From Caulobacter sp. RHG1 (GTDB lineage: Bacteria; Pseudomonadota; Alphaproteobacteria; Caulobacterales; Caulobacteraceae): a DNA stretch of 64,000 nucleotides. The DNA lies in NCBI RefSeq assembly GCF_013181195.1, contig NZ_SMZP01000006.1:248001-312000 (forward strand), in the 5' to 3' direction. Under the pieces are notes generated by a model, which searched no databases, was not told where the DNA came from, and saw only the letters and a list, made by a program, of their open reading frames with translations. The translations under genes and the position numbers were made by a program. Shown piece by piece: positions 16,244 through 25,774 of this stretch; position 1 is the stretch's first letter; every line of letters starts with the position of its first letter.

Positions 16244-18571
16244 ATGCGCTTTCGTCTCGCCCTGCTCGCCGGCCTCTCGATGCTGGCGGCGAGCCCCGCC
16301 CTGGCGCAGACGGCCTACGAGTCGGTGGATCCGTTCATCGGCACGGGCGGGGACGGCCACACCTTCCCGGGTGCGGTCGTGCCGTTCGGCATGGTGCAAC
16401 TGAGCCCCGACACCGACATCCTGCCCTTCAAGCAGAGCTATGCCCGCGCGGCCGGCTATCGCTTCGGCGACCCGACCATCCTGGGCTTCTCGCATACGCA
16501 CTTCTCGGGCTCGGGCCACTCGGATCTGGGCGACATCCTGCTGACCCCGGTGACCGGCGAGGCGAAGCTGGAGCCGGGCGAGGCCGACAAGCCGGGCTCG
16601 GGCTACCGGTCACGCTACAGCCACGACAGCGAGGTCGCCCAGCCGGGCTACTACGCGGTGACGCTCAGCGACAGCCAAGTGCGCGCCGAGCTGACGGCGG
16701 GCCTGCGCTCGGGCCTGCACCGCTACACTTTCGCCAAGGGGCAAAAGGCCCAGGTGCTGATCGATCTGCGCACCTCGATCTACAACTACCCGGGCAAGGT
16801 GCTGTGGTCGCGGCTGCGCGTGGCCCCGGACGGGACGATCACCGGCTATCGCGAGACGCGCGGCTGGGCGCCCGGCCGCAAGCTGTTCTTCGCCATCAGG
16901 TTCGACAAGCCGTTGGTGGGCCAGGCCTTCCACAACCGCGAGGCCGACATCCCCTACAAGGGCTTCGCCCAGCCGGGGCGCACGCCGAACGATCGCGCCC
17001 AGGTGCAGGGCAGGGCGCTGGTCGGCGTCTTCGACTTCGGCCCGATCGACGGCCCGCTGACGGCCAAGGTGGCGCTGTCGTCGGTCAGCGAGGACGGGGC
17101 GATCGCCAACCTCGCCAGCGACGAGCCCGGCTTCGACTTCGACGCCCAGCGCGGCCGCGCCAAGGCGCTGTGGGAGAAGGCCCTGGGGGCGGTCGAGATC
17201 GAGGCCCCGGCCCCGATGAAGAAGACCCTCTACACGGCGCTCTACCATACCCTGCTGGCCCCCAGCGTCTTCGCCGACGCCGATGGCCGCTATCGCGGTC
17301 CCGACGACCAGGTGCACGAGGGCAAGCTGGACGGCCGGGCCTTCACCTTCCACTCGACCTTCTCGCTGTGGGACACCTTCCGGGCCGAGCACCCGTTGCT
17401 GACCCTGGTGCAGCCCGAAAGCTACACCAACGACGTGGTCAACTCGCTGATCGCCTCGCAGCGCGTCAGCCCTTACGGCCTCCTGCCGGTCTGGCAGTTC
17501 CACGGTCAGGAAACCTGGACGATGATCGGCTACCACGCCGTGCCGGTGATCGCCGACGCCTGGATGAAGGGCATCCGCGGCTATGACGGCAAGGCGGCCC
17601 TGGACGCCATGGTCAAGAGCGCGACCTACGCCCCCTATGGCGGCCTCGGCGACTACATGACGCTGGGCTATGTCGCGATCGACAAGGAGCCGGAAGCCGC
17701 CTCCAAGACCGTCGAATACGCCTATGACGACTGGACCATCGCCCGCATGGCCAAGGACATGGGCCAAGCCGACGTCGCGGCGACCTTCGACAAGCGCGCC
17801 GGCTTCTGGCGCAACAGCTTCGACGCCAAGACCGGCTTCCTGCGGGCCCGCAAGAGCGACGGCGCCTTCCGCGAGCCCTTCGACCCGACCGCGATCAACT
17901 ATGGCTCGGACTATACCGAGGGCAACGCCTGGCAATATTCCTGGTTCGCGCCGCAGGACCTGGGCGGTGTGGTCAAGGTGCTGGGCGGCGACGCGGCGAC
18001 GGTGAAGAAGCTGGACGCCATGTTCGACTTCGACAATTCCAAGCTCGACTACAGCCACGCCGAGGACATCGCTGGCCTCATCGGCCAGTACATCCACGGC
18101 AACGAGCCCAGCCACCACGTGGCCTATATGTACAACTACGCCGGGGCGCCGTGGCGGACCCAGGCGCGGCTCAGCCAGATCGTGAAGAGCCAGTACAAGC
18201 CGACCCCTGACGGCCTGTCGGGCAATGACGACCTGGGCCAGATGTCGGCCTGGCTGATGTTCACCAGCCTCGGCTTCTACCCCGTGACTCCGGCCTCGAA
18301 CGAGTACGCCATCGGCCGCCCCTTCGTGGACAAGGCAGCCCTGAACCTGCCGAACGGCAAGCGCTTCACGGTGAGCGCCGAGGGCATGACGGACGCGACG
18401 CCTTACGTGGCCAGAGTGACCCTGAACGGCAAGCCGCTGACGCGGGCCTACCTCAAGCACGAGGAGATCGTCGCCGGCGGCGACCTGGTCTTCACGATGA
18501 GCGCCACGCCCAACAAGACCTGGGCGACGAAGGCGGCGGACCGGCCGGCGTCGATGACCGGATATCGCTAG
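16244..18571 (+). CDS. Secreted GH92-family alpha-mannosidase
   Basis: 775 residues from ATG 16244, with a signal peptide (MRFRLALLAGLSMLAASPAL then AQ). GH92 enzymes are calcium-dependent exo-alpha-mannosidases of the (alpha/alpha)6 fold. Signatures in order: VDPFIGTGGDGHTFPGAVVP near residue 28, STFSLWDTFRAEHPLLTL, GNEPSHHVAYMYNYAG holding the catalytic acid Glu, and LSGNDDLGQMSAWLMF holding the Asp pair of the base. Length is normal. It acts in the periplasm or outside on mannose glycans. No other glycan-degradation gene is adjacent. Confidence 0.92.
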   Translation: MRFRLALLAGLSMLAASPALAQTAYESVDPFIGTGGDGHTFPGAVVPFGMVQLSPDTDILPFKQSYARAAGYRFGDPTILGFSHTHFSGSGHSDLGDILLTPVTGEAKLEPGEADKPGSGYRSRYSHDSEVAQPGYYAVTLSDSQVRAELTAGLRSGLHRYTFAKGQKAQVLIDLRTSIYNYPGKVLWSRLRVAPDGTITGYRETRGWAPGRKLFFAIRFDKPLVGQAFHNREADIPYKGFAQPGRTPNDRAQVQGRALVGVFDFGPIDGPLTAKVALSSVSEDGAIANLASDEPGFDFDAQRGRAKALWEKALGAVEIEAPAPMKKTLYTALYHTLLAPSVFADADGRYRGPDDQVHEGKLDGRAFTFHSTFSLWDTFRAEHPLLTLVQPESYTNDVVNSLIASQRVSPYGLLPVWQFHGQETWTMIGYHAVPVIADAWMKGIRGYDGKAALDAMVKSATYAPYGGLGDYMTLGYVAIDKEPEAASKTVEYAYDDWTIARMAKDMGQADVAATFDKRAGFWRNSFDAKTGFLRARKSDGAFREPFDPTAINYGSDYTEGNAWQYSWFAPQDLGGVVKVLGGDAATVKKLDAMFDFDNSKLDYSHAEDIAGLIGQYIHGNEPSHHVAYMYNYAGAPWRTQARLSQIVKSQYKPTPDGLSGNDDLGQMSAWLMFTSLGFYPVTPASNEYAIGRPFVDKAALNLPNGKRFTVSAEGMTDATPYVARVTLNGKPLTRAYLKHEEIVAGGDLVFTMSATPNKTWATKAADRPASMTGYR

Positions 18572-18585
18572 GGCCACCCGCCATC

Positions 18586-18614
18586 GTCATCCTGCGCATA
18601 AAGCGCGGGATGAC
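18586..18614. terminator. Hairpin between convergent mannosidase and PBP genes
   Basis: GTCATCCTGCGC, loop ATAAA, GCGCGGGATGAC: 12-base arms with one wobble pair, in the 47-base gap between convergent genes. No clear T tract, so it may be a repeat-type hairpin serving as 3' boundary. Confidence 0.5.
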
Positions 18615-18618
18615 GGGG

Positions 18619-20991
18619 TTAGTAAGGCAGCTGCTCCGGCGCCGGTTGGGCGGGCGCGGTGGGCTGCAGGGTCTCGGCTGCTTTCGCCGCCGCCTCCAGC
18701 TCCGAGGCCGCCCGGGCGAACTCGGCCGACAGGGTCTCGTAATAGCCGTTGCGCGGGTCCGGCGTGGTCTGCGGCGCGGGGTCAGGCAGCAGCCAGGCGA
18801 AGTCGCGGATGGCCAGAGGTTGGTGGGCGGTCATCATGAAGCGGCGCCAGATGCTGGCGGGGATGTCGCCGCCGACCACCTTGTTCATCGGCTTCTCGTC
18901 GTCGTTGCCGACCCAGACGCCGGTCACATAGTCGGGCGTGAAGCCGACGAACCAGGCGTCGCGCCAGTTCTGGCTGGTGCCGGTCTTGCCCGCCGTCGGG
19001 CGGCCGAAGGCGGCGCGCTTGGCGGTGCCGTCCGAGACCACCTTCTTCATCATCTTGACCATGATCGAGGCGTGGCTGATGTCGTAGACGCGGCGCTCGG
19101 CCTGCGGGGCCTGATGCTGGAAGATCTGGCGACCGTCCTGGGTGATGATCGATTCGATGACGTAGGGCTCAAGCCGCACGCCGCCCTGCTGGAAGACCTG
19201 GAAGCCCGAGGTCAGCTGCAGGAGATTCACCTCGTAGGAGCCCAGCGACACCGACAGGTCCGGACGCGGCGGCAAGCTGGTGATCCCGAAGCGGCGCACA
19301 AGGTCGCCAATCGCGGCGGCGCCGGCTTCCTTGCCCAGCTTCACGGCCACGGTGTTGGTCGAATTGACCAGGGCCTGCTCGACGGTCATCGGACCGCGAT
19401 AGCCGCCGCTGTAGTTGGCCGGCGCCCAGTCGCCGAACTTGACCGGCTCGTCGACGCGCACGTCGGTGGGCAGCACGCCCTTCTCGACCGCTGCGGCGTA
19501 GATGAACGGCTTGAAGGTCGAGCCCGGCTGACGTTTGGCTTGGACCGCGCGGTTGAACGGGCTTTCGCTGTAGCTGGTCCCGCCGACCATGGCCCGCACC
19601 GCGCCGTCGGCCGACAGCGACAGCAGGGCCGCCTGGGTCGCGCCCGAGCGGACGGTCTCGGTGGCCATGGTCTGGCGCACGACCTCGGCGCCTTCGTGCT
19701 GCAAGGTCGGATCGATGGTCAGGCGCACCACCAGGTCGGGCGCGTTCTGGCCGGCGATCTTGACGGCCTCGGTGGTGGCGTAGTCCAGCACCCAGCCGTA
19801 GTCGCCCTCGTCCTGCAGGGCCAGCGGCGACAGGCGCGGGGTGTCGTCCAGCGCGCGGCTTTCCTGCTCGGCGGTGATCCAGCCTTCCTTGCGCATATTG
19901 GCCAGGATCAGGCGCGAGCGGGCGAGCGCCCGCTCCATGTCGTTGGTCAAAGCGAGGCGCGACGGCGCCTTGGGGAGACTGGCCAGTAGAGCGGCTTCCG
20001 ACAGGGTCAACTGGCTGGCGGGCTTGCCGAAATAGGTCTGGGCCGCGCCGTCGACGCCGAAGGTGCCGGCCCCGAAATAGATGCGGTTCAGATAGAGTTC
20101 GAGGATCTCGTCCTTGCTCAGCACCTGCTCCAGCCGCCAGGCCAGCAGCATCTCCTGAAGCTTGCGCTTCATGACCCGATCGGGCGTCAGGAACAGGCCC
20201 TTGGCCAACTGCTGGGTCAGGGTCGAGGCGCCCTGGCGGGTCTTGCCGGCGCGGAAGTTGATCCAGACGGCGCGGCCGATGCCCTGCACGTCGATGGCGC
20301 CATGCTTGTAGAAGCGCTTGTCCTCGGCCGCCAGGAACGCCATCGGCACGTAGTTGGGCACCGAGCCCACGGTGATGCGCTGGCCATAGCGCGGGCCGCG
20401 CGTGGCGATCACCTGGCCGTTGCGGTCCTCGAAGCGGATGCCCGGCGCGCGGTTGACGGCGAACAGCGCCTCGCGCGAGGGCAGGGGCGGGGTGTCCTTC
20501 AGGTACTTGAACCAGACATAGGCCGCGCCGCCGCCGGCCGCGAGCACGCCGACCACGAACGAAACCAGCAGCAGGCCCCAGATCCAGCCCCACTTGCGAG
20601 CCTTCTTCTTGGCCGCGTGATGCTTGAGGTCCGCACGGAAGGGCTCCTCAGGGGGAGGAGGAGGAGGCGGCGGCGGCGGATTGGACGGCGGCGAGCCGCC
20701 CCACTGCAGGGGCGGGCTGTCGGAGAACTTGAACGGATCGCGCAGCGGCGGCTCGGGCGCCCACGGGTCGTGCGCAGGCGGGGGCGGCGGAGCCCGCTGA
20801 GGCGCGGGCCGGGAGGGCGCAGGCTTGGGCGCCTGGGGCGCTGGAGTCCTGGGAGCTGGAGCTTGGGGAGCCGGAGCTTGGGGCGTAGGAGTCTGGGGCG
20901 CAGGCGGCGTCGGTCCCTGCCCCTGGCCTTCCGGCTTCCTGGGCGGTTCCTTGTCGTCGAACTTGTAGGGCGGCAGCGTCCAGTCGTTCAC
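18619..20991 (-). CDS. pbpC: Class A penicillin-binding protein, probable PbpC
   Basis: 790 residues. The N-terminal 115 or so residues are cytoplasmic and strongly Pro-rich, followed by one transmembrane helix (about residues 134-158). The glycosyltransferase domain has EDKRFYKHGAIDVQGIGRA, GASTLTQQLAKGLF and KDEILELYLNRIYFGAG. The transpeptidase domain has STFK in RQPGSTFKPF, the STN triad in VNSTNTVAVK and KTGTSQ. The first residues, MNDWTLPPYKFDD, closely resemble the peptide by which Caulobacter PbpC binds the bactofilin BacA at the stalk base, as I recall it; this favours PbpC over the other class A PBPs. The class is certain, the paralogue less so. Confidence 0.9.
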   Translation of the reverse strand: MNDWTLPPYKFDDKEPPRKPEGQGQGPTPPAPQTPTPQAPAPQAPAPRTPAPQAPKPAPSRPAPQRAPPPPPAHDPWAPEPPLRDPFKFSDSPPLQWGGSPPSNPPPPPPPPPPEEPFRADLKHHAAKKKARKWGWIWGLLLVSFVVGVLAAGGGAAYVWFKYLKDTPPLPSREALFAVNRAPGIRFEDRNGQVIATRGPRYGQRITVGSVPNYVPMAFLAAEDKRFYKHGAIDVQGIGRAVWINFRAGKTRQGASTLTQQLAKGLFLTPDRVMKRKLQEMLLAWRLEQVLSKDEILELYLNRIYFGAGTFGVDGAAQTYFGKPASQLTLSEAALLASLPKAPSRLALTNDMERALARSRLILANMRKEGWITAEQESRALDDTPRLSPLALQDEGDYGWVLDYATTEAVKIAGQNAPDLVVRLTIDPTLQHEGAEVVRQTMATETVRSGATQAALLSLSADGAVRAMVGGTSYSESPFNRAVQAKRQPGSTFKPFIYAAAVEKGVLPTDVRVDEPVKFGDWAPANYSGGYRGPMTVEQALVNSTNTVAVKLGKEAGAAAIGDLVRRFGITSLPPRPDLSVSLGSYEVNLLQLTSGFQVFQQGGVRLEPYVIESIITQDGRQIFQHQAPQAERRVYDISHASIMVKMMKKVVSDGTAKRAAFGRPTAGKTGTSQNWRDAWFVGFTPDYVTGVWVGNDDEKPMNKVVGGDIPASIWRRFMMTAHQPLAIRDFAWLLPDPAPQTTPDPRNGYYETLSAEFARAASELEAAAKAAETLQPTAPAQPAPEQLPY

Positions 20992-21045
20992 GGTGCGTCG
21001 TCAGGCTCTGTTGGTCCCCGGGTCAATCGGGTTTAGGACGGCGCC

Positions 21046-21537
21046 ATGACGCCACACAAATATTTCTGGCAGACGAAGACGCTCGTGCAAATGACCGTCC
21101 CCGAGTGGGAAAGTCTATGCGATGGCTGCGGACTTTGCTGCCTCGTTCGCTTCGAAGACGAAGATACCGGCGAGATCATCCCCACGCGGGTGCATTGCCA
21201 GCTGTTCGACGAGCACCGCTGCCAATGCAAGGACTATCCGAACCGCCGCAAGACGGTGCCGGACTGCATCAAGCTGACCCCGCACAATATCGAGGACCTG
21301 GAGTGGATGCCGCCCTCCTGCGCCTACCGCCGGCTGCATGAAGGCAAGGACCTGCCGCAGTGGCATCCGCTGGTCACCGGCGATCCCGACAGCACCCACA
21401 AGGCCGGCGTCTCGATCCGCGACCAGACCGTGTCGGAGCTGAGCTTCGTCGACGCCGAGGACGCCATGGACTTCGTGGCGACCGACCTGATGCGCGACCG
21501 TGGGGACGATCCATACGAGCCGGACGAGCAAGACTGA
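21046..21537 (+). CDS. YcgN-family Cys-cluster protein
   Basis: 163 residues. Members of the YcgN/UPF0260 family carry a CxxCxxCC metal-binding cluster; here LCDGCGLCCLVRFED near residue 25 and further Cys in HRCQCKDYPNRRKTVPDC, with PPSCAYRRLHEG later. Function is unknown, though a zinc or iron-sulfur site is expected. It is divergent from pbpC with a 54-base gap. Confidence 0.88.
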   Translation: MTPHKYFWQTKTLVQMTVPEWESLCDGCGLCCLVRFEDEDTGEIIPTRVHCQLFDEHRCQCKDYPNRRKTVPDCIKLTPHNIEDLEWMPPSCAYRRLHEGKDLPQWHPLVTGDPDSTHKAGVSIRDQTVSELSFVDAEDAMDFVATDLMRDRGDDPYEPDEQD

Positions 21538-21592
21538 GCGCCCCCTCCCGAAGGGGCGGGGAGGGCGCTTGCGGCTGCCGGCGCCCTCCCCA
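21538..21592. repeat. Intergenic inverted repeat, family 1, short copy B
   Basis: GCGCCCCCTCCCGAAGGGGC followed by GGGGAGGGCGC and again GCGCCCTCCCC: a shortened version of the family 1 element, starting at the last base of the preceding stop codon. Confidence 0.65.
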
Positions 21593-21622
21593 TCTCGGGT
21601 AGAGCTTCACCGGAGCCTGCGC

Positions 21623-22042
21623 ATGTCGTTGCTGATCGCCGCCCTGATCGGGCTCCTGGCCCTGACGGTCTCGCGCGAGCCGGGCGGGACGTTATGGCGG
21701 ATGCTCGTGGACTGGCCCGCGCGGCGGCTCGGTGCGATGAGCTGGCGGACGATGCTGGCCGGGGCTGTCGTGACGGCCTTCGCCATCTTCGCCGCCGAGC
21801 TGGTCATCGCCGATCTCGTCTGGGTGCTGGCCTTCGACATCATCGGCTGGGTCGAGCTGTTCGCGGCGACCCTGCTTGTCACGCGGCTGGCGCCGGGGTG
21901 GCGGTCGTTCAGGGCGCTGCTTGGAAGCGGGGTTCGACGCGTTGTGGGACTGCGGCCCCGCTCTGCGCGCGCACGCAGGATCCCGCTTCCGGCCAAGGTC
22001 TCAGATGACCCCGACCCCAGTTGGGGCCTGGCCTTCGCCTGA
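21623..22042 (+). CDS. Small membrane protein of unknown function
   Basis: 139 residues from ATG 21623 (start chosen because the preceding in-frame sequence lies in the repeat). Hydrophobic segments at residues 3-16 (LIAALIGLLALTV), 41-60 (AGAVVTAFAIFAAELVIADL) and 62-82 (VLAFDIIGWVELFAATLLVT), then a basic, Arg-rich cytoplasmic tail. No family recognised. Confidence 0.6.
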   Translation: MSLLIAALIGLLALTVSREPGGTLWRMLVDWPARRLGAMSWRTMLAGAVVTAFAIFAAELVIADLVWVLAFDIIGWVELFAATLLVTRLAPGWRSFRALLGSGVRRVVGLRPRSARARRIPLPAKVSDDPDPSWGLAFA

Positions 22043-22056
22043 CCCCCAGATACAGA

Positions 22057-22090
22057 AAAAGCCGGCCCGCGATGCGCGGAGCCGGCTTTT
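22057..22090. terminator. Bidirectional terminator between convergent genes
   Basis: AAAAGCCGGC, inner CCGCG/CGCGG stem, GCCGGCTTTT: the A-tract and T-tract on opposite flanks make it a rho-independent terminator for both the membrane gene and rpmE. Confidence 0.85.
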
Positions 22091-22116
22091 CGTCGCCCTT
22101 ACGGCGAGAAGGGTGC

Positions 22117-22347
22117 TTAGGCCTTCTTGCCGGTGAAACCGGCGAACTTGGCGTTGAAGCGCGAGACGCGGCCGCCGCGGTCCAGCAGTTGGGCGTTGCC
22201 GCCCGTCCACGCCGGATGGGTGCGCGGGTCGATGTCGAGCGCCAGGTTCGAGCCTTCCTTGCCGTACGTCGAACGGGTTTGGTAGTTCGAGCCGTCCGTC
22301 AGGGTGACGGTGATGAAGTGGTAGTCGGGGTGAATGTCTTGTTTCAT
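22117..22347 (-). CDS. rpmE: 50S ribosomal protein L31
   Basis: 76 residues. MKQDIHPDYHFITVTLTDGS, RSTYGKEGSNLALDID and HPAWTGGNAQLLDRGGRVSR match alphaproteobacterial L31. It lacks the CxxC zinc motif of the Cys-containing L31 type, which is common in this group. Single gene, followed by the bidirectional terminator. Confidence 0.96.
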   Translation of the reverse strand: MKQDIHPDYHFITVTLTDGSNYQTRSTYGKEGSNLALDIDPRTHPAWTGGNAQLLDRGGRVSRFNAKFAGFTGKKA

Positions 22348-22474
22348 GGCGGCGATCCAGTCCGACTAAGCCGGCGAGTGTGAATTTGGATAAGCGCCAT
22401 CCACGCACGCGCGGGGTGGCCCTCGAAGACGGGCGGCTATAAAGAACCCGCGCGAATTTGGCAAGGGACTGTTG

Positions 22475-24328
22475 ATGACCGACGTGAACGGCGGCGAGCA
22501 AAAGGTTGATGGCCGCCCCGGCGCAGGGGCCGCCTTGGCCCAGGGCATGGCCGAAGCCGGCGCCAAGCGCGAGCGTCGCAAGGACATCCGGCCCCTGTTG
22601 CATCTGCTGCCGTTCATCAAGGCCCACAAGGGCGATGGGCTGGCGGCGGGCTTCTTCCTGCTGTTCTCCACGGGCGCGACCCTGGGCCTGACGGCGGCCT
22701 TCAAGCAGGTGATCGACAAGGGCTTCGCCGGCGGCGGGGCGGAGGCCGACATCAATGGCGCGTTCCTGGGCCTGGGCGTGGTGGCCCTGGTGCTGGCCAT
22801 CGCCACGGCGGCCCGATTCTTCTTCATCACCCGCCTGGGCGAGCGCGTGGTCGCCGACCTACGCGGCGCGCTCTATGGCCACGTCCTGAGCCTGGATCAG
22901 CGCTATTTCCTCAAGACCCGCACGGGCGAGGTGCTGTCGCGCCTGACCACCGATGTCGGCCTGGTCGAGCAGCTGGTCGGGACCTCGGCCTCGGTCGCGC
23001 TGCGCAACACGCTGAGCCTGGTCGGCGGCCTGGGCTACATGGCGGTGGTCTCGCCCAAGCTGGCCGGCTTCATCATGTTGATGGTGCCGGTGATCCTGGC
23101 GCCGATGTTCTTCTTCGGCCGCAAGGTGCGCAGCCTGTCGGTCACCGCCCAGGACCGGTTCGCCGACGCCGTGGGCTATGCCGGCGAGAGCCTGGACGCC
23201 CTGGAGACCGTGCAGGCCTTCGGACGCGAGGCGGCCTCGACCGCCCGGTTCGGCGACGCCGTCGAGACCGCCTACAAGGCTTCGGTCAAGCGCATCACCG
23301 CCCGGGCGCGGATGACGGCCATGGTCATCGTCCTGGCGTTCGGCGGCGTCACCCTGCTGCTGTGGATGGGCGCGCGCCTGGTCCTGGCCGGCGAGATGAC
23401 CGGCGGCACCCTGGCCCAGTTCGCCATGCTGGCGGTGATGGCCGCGGGCTCGATCGGGGCCTTGGGCGAAGTCTGGGGCGACGTCCAGAAGGCCTCGGGC
23501 GCCATGGAGCGGATCTCCGAGCTGCTCAACTCGCAGCCCGACATCGCCGCCCCGGCCGCGCCGGCGACCTTGCCCAGCCCGGCCAGGGGCGCGATCGCCT
23601 TCGAGAACGTCACCTTCGCCTATCCCGGCCGCCCGGACCTGCCGGCGCTGAACGGCTTTTCCCTGGACGTGCAGCCGGGCGAGACCGTCGCCCTGGTCGG
23701 TCCTTCGGGCGCGGGCAAAAGCTCGGTCCTGCGCTTGCTGCTGCGCTTCTATGATCCGCAGGTGGGCGGCATTCGCCTGGACGGCGTCGACCTGCGCGAC
23801 GCCGATCCGTCGGAGGTGCGCGCGCGCATGGCGCTGGTAGGCCAGGACTCGCCGCTGTTCTCGGGCTCGGCCCTGGACAACATCCGGTTCGGCCGCGCCG
23901 GCGCCAGCGACGCCGAGCTGAAGGCCGCCGCCCAGGCCGCCCAGGCCGCCGGCTTCCTCTCGGCCCTGCCGCAGGGTTTCGACACCCCGGTCGGCGAGCG
24001 CGCCAAGACCCTGTCGGGCGGCCAGCGCCAGCGCCTGGCCATCGCCCGGGCCCTGGTCCGCGAGGCCCCGATCCTGCTGCTGGACGAGGCCACCAGCGCC
24101 CTGGACGCCGAGAGCGAGCGCTTGGTGCAGCAGGCCCTGGCCACGGCCATGGAAGGTCGCACCACCCTGGTCATCGCTCACCGCCTGGCCACCGTGCTGA
24201 AGGCCGACCGGATCGTGGTCATGGAGGAAGGCCGCGTGGTCGAGCAGGGCAAGCACGCCGAGCTCTACGCCAGGGGCGGCCTCTATGCCCGTCTGGCCCG
24301 TCTGCAGTTCGGCGTCGAGGCGGCCTGA
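22475..24328 (+). CDS. ABC exporter, fused membrane and ATPase domains (MsbA/HlyB-like)
   Basis: 617 residues from ATG 22475 (a TTG three bases earlier is the alternative). Six-helix type 1 exporter domain, residues about 45-320, with the intracellular-loop motif ALETVQAFGREAAST; then an ATPase with Walker A GPSGAGKSS, Q-loop VGQDSPLFSGSALDNIRFG, signature LSGGQRQRLAIARAL, Walker B ILLLDEATSALD and the switch His in VIAHRLATV. A half-transporter that should act as a homodimer in the inner membrane. Substrate is unknown; lipid or peptide export is common in the group. Confidence 0.93.
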   Translation: MTDVNGGEQKVDGRPGAGAALAQGMAEAGAKRERRKDIRPLLHLLPFIKAHKGDGLAAGFFLLFSTGATLGLTAAFKQVIDKGFAGGGAEADINGAFLGLGVVALVLAIATAARFFFITRLGERVVADLRGALYGHVLSLDQRYFLKTRTGEVLSRLTTDVGLVEQLVGTSASVALRNTLSLVGGLGYMAVVSPKLAGFIMLMVPVILAPMFFFGRKVRSLSVTAQDRFADAVGYAGESLDALETVQAFGREAASTARFGDAVETAYKASVKRITARARMTAMVIVLAFGGVTLLLWMGARLVLAGEMTGGTLAQFAMLAVMAAGSIGALGEVWGDVQKASGAMERISELLNSQPDIAAPAAPATLPSPARGAIAFENVTFAYPGRPDLPALNGFSLDVQPGETVALVGPSGAGKSSVLRLLLRFYDPQVGGIRLDGVDLRDADPSEVRARMALVGQDSPLFSGSALDNIRFGRAGASDAELKAAAQAAQAAGFLSALPQGFDTPVGERAKTLSGGQRQRLAIARALVREAPILLLDEATSALDAESERLVQQALATAMEGRTTLVIAHRLATVLKADRIVVMEEGRVVEQGKHAELYARGGLYARLARLQFGVEAA

Positions 24329-24400
24329 TAGCAGGGCTTAATGCCTACTAAATTGATCTGATTTGTCGCGACCGCTCTGTGACGCCACGGTCGGATACCG

Positions 24401-24425
24401 GCCGACGCGAGATCTTCGCGTCGGC
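24401..24425 (+). terminator. Candidate terminator after the ABC exporter
   Basis: GCCGACGCGA, loop GATCT, TCGCGTCGGC, then GGCTCCTTTCT. Ten-base-pair perfect stem with a weak T run, between convergent genes. Confidence 0.55.
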
Positions 24426-24487
24426 GGCTCCTTTCTGGCGACGCGACCATGGCCGACGAAACACGCCCGCCGACCGCTCGCGAAGAC

Positions 24488-25774
24488 CTAGTCCTCGGTG
24501 ATGAGGCTGGTCTTCCGGGTGTCGGGCATCCGCAGGTAGACGATCAGCGACACGCCGATCATCGCCGTGACGTAGATGTAGAAGCCGCGCTCCATCCCCT
24601 GGCCCTTGAACCACAGGGCCACATACTCGGCGGTGCCGCCGAAGATGGTGTTGGCCAGGGCGTAGGGCAGGGCCACGCCCAGCGCGCGGATGTGGGCGGG
24701 GAACAGCTCGGCTTTCACCACGGCGTTGATGGCGGTGTAGCCGGTGACGATCACCAGCGCGCCCAGCACCAGCAGGAAGGCGGCGAACGAGCTGCTGGTG
24801 GTCTCCAGCGTGCGGAAGATGATGAAGGTGAAGGCCACGCCCAGCACGCCGAAGCCGACCATCAGCGGCTTGCGGCCGATGCGGTCCGACAGGGCGCCGG
24901 CCACAGGCTGCAGCAGCATGTAGACGAACAGCGCCGCCGCCGTGATCGCGGTGGCCGACTCGCGGCTGAAGCCCGAGGTGTTGACCAGGAACTTCTGCAT
25001 GTAGGTCGAGTAGGCATAGAAGGCCAAGGTGCCGCCGGCCGTCAGCAGCACCACGGTCAAGGCCTGCTTGGGGTGGTGGCGAAACAGCGCCCAGCCGCTG
25101 GACTTGGCCGTGGAGTCGCGCTTGGCGGCCACAAAGCTGCTGGTCTCGCTAAGACCGCGGCGGATGTAGAACACCACGATGGCCAGCACCCCGCCCGCGG
25201 CGAAGGGAATGCGCCAGCCCCAGCTTTCCAGGTCGTGCACCGGCATGATCGCCTGCAGCAGCAGCAGCACGCACAGGGCGATCAGCTGGCCCGAGATCAG
25301 GGTCACGTACTGGAAGCTGGAGAAGAAGCCGCGGTTCTGCTTTCCGGCCATTTCCGACAGATAGGTCGCCGAGGCGCCGTACTCGCCGCCGACCGACAGG
25401 CCCTGCAGCAGGCGGGCGGTCAGCAGGATGGCCGGGGCGAAGATGCCGATCTGGTCGTAGCCGGGCGTCACGGCGATCATCAGCGAGCCGGCGCACATCA
25501 GGGTGACCGAGAAGGTCAGGCCCGCCTTGCGGCCCTTGCGGTCGGCATAGATCCCCATGATCCACGCGCCGACCGGACGCATGATGAAGCCCACCGCGAA
25601 GATGGCCGCGGCGCTCAGCAGCTGGGCGGTCGGGTGGTCGGAGGGGAAGAAGGCCGGGGCGAAATAGAGGGTGAAGGCCGAATAGGCGTACCAGTCGTAC
25701 CACTCGACCAGATTGCCGGCGGAGCCGCCGATGATCGACTTGATCCGCTGGCGGCGGTCCAAAGCATCCTTCAA
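24488..25774 (-). CDS. MFS permease of the metabolite:H+ symporter (KgtP-like) family
   Basis: 428 residues if translation starts at the TTG at 25774, which has GGAGAAGAG upstream and gives the family-typical N-terminus (LKDALDRRQRIKSIIGGSAG). Longer frames to 25846 are poorly conserved. Twelve hydrophobic segments; signature stretches NLVEWYDWYAYSAFTLYFAP, GIYADRKGRKAGL (loop 2-3), LLQGLSVGGEYGASATYLSE and SDRIGRKPLM (loop 8-9). This points to dicarboxylate, alpha-ketoglutarate or similar uptake with protons; substrate not certain. Divergent from the first ECF sigma gene. Confidence 0.88.
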   Translation of the reverse strand: MKDALDRRQRIKSIIGGSAGNLVEWYDWYAYSAFTLYFAPAFFPSDHPTAQLLSAAAIFAVGFIMRPVGAWIMGIYADRKGRKAGLTFSVTLMCAGSLMIAVTPGYDQIGIFAPAILLTARLLQGLSVGGEYGASATYLSEMAGKQNRGFFSSFQYVTLISGQLIALCVLLLLQAIMPVHDLESWGWRIPFAAGGVLAIVVFYIRRGLSETSSFVAAKRDSTAKSSGWALFRHHPKQALTVVLLTAGGTLAFYAYSTYMQKFLVNTSGFSRESATAITAAALFVYMLLQPVAGALSDRIGRKPLMVGFGVLGVAFTFIIFRTLETTSSSFAAFLLVLGALVIVTGYTAINAVVKAELFPAHIRALGVALPYALANTIFGGTAEYVALWFKGQGMERGFYIYVTAMIGVSLIVYLRMPDTRKTSLITED

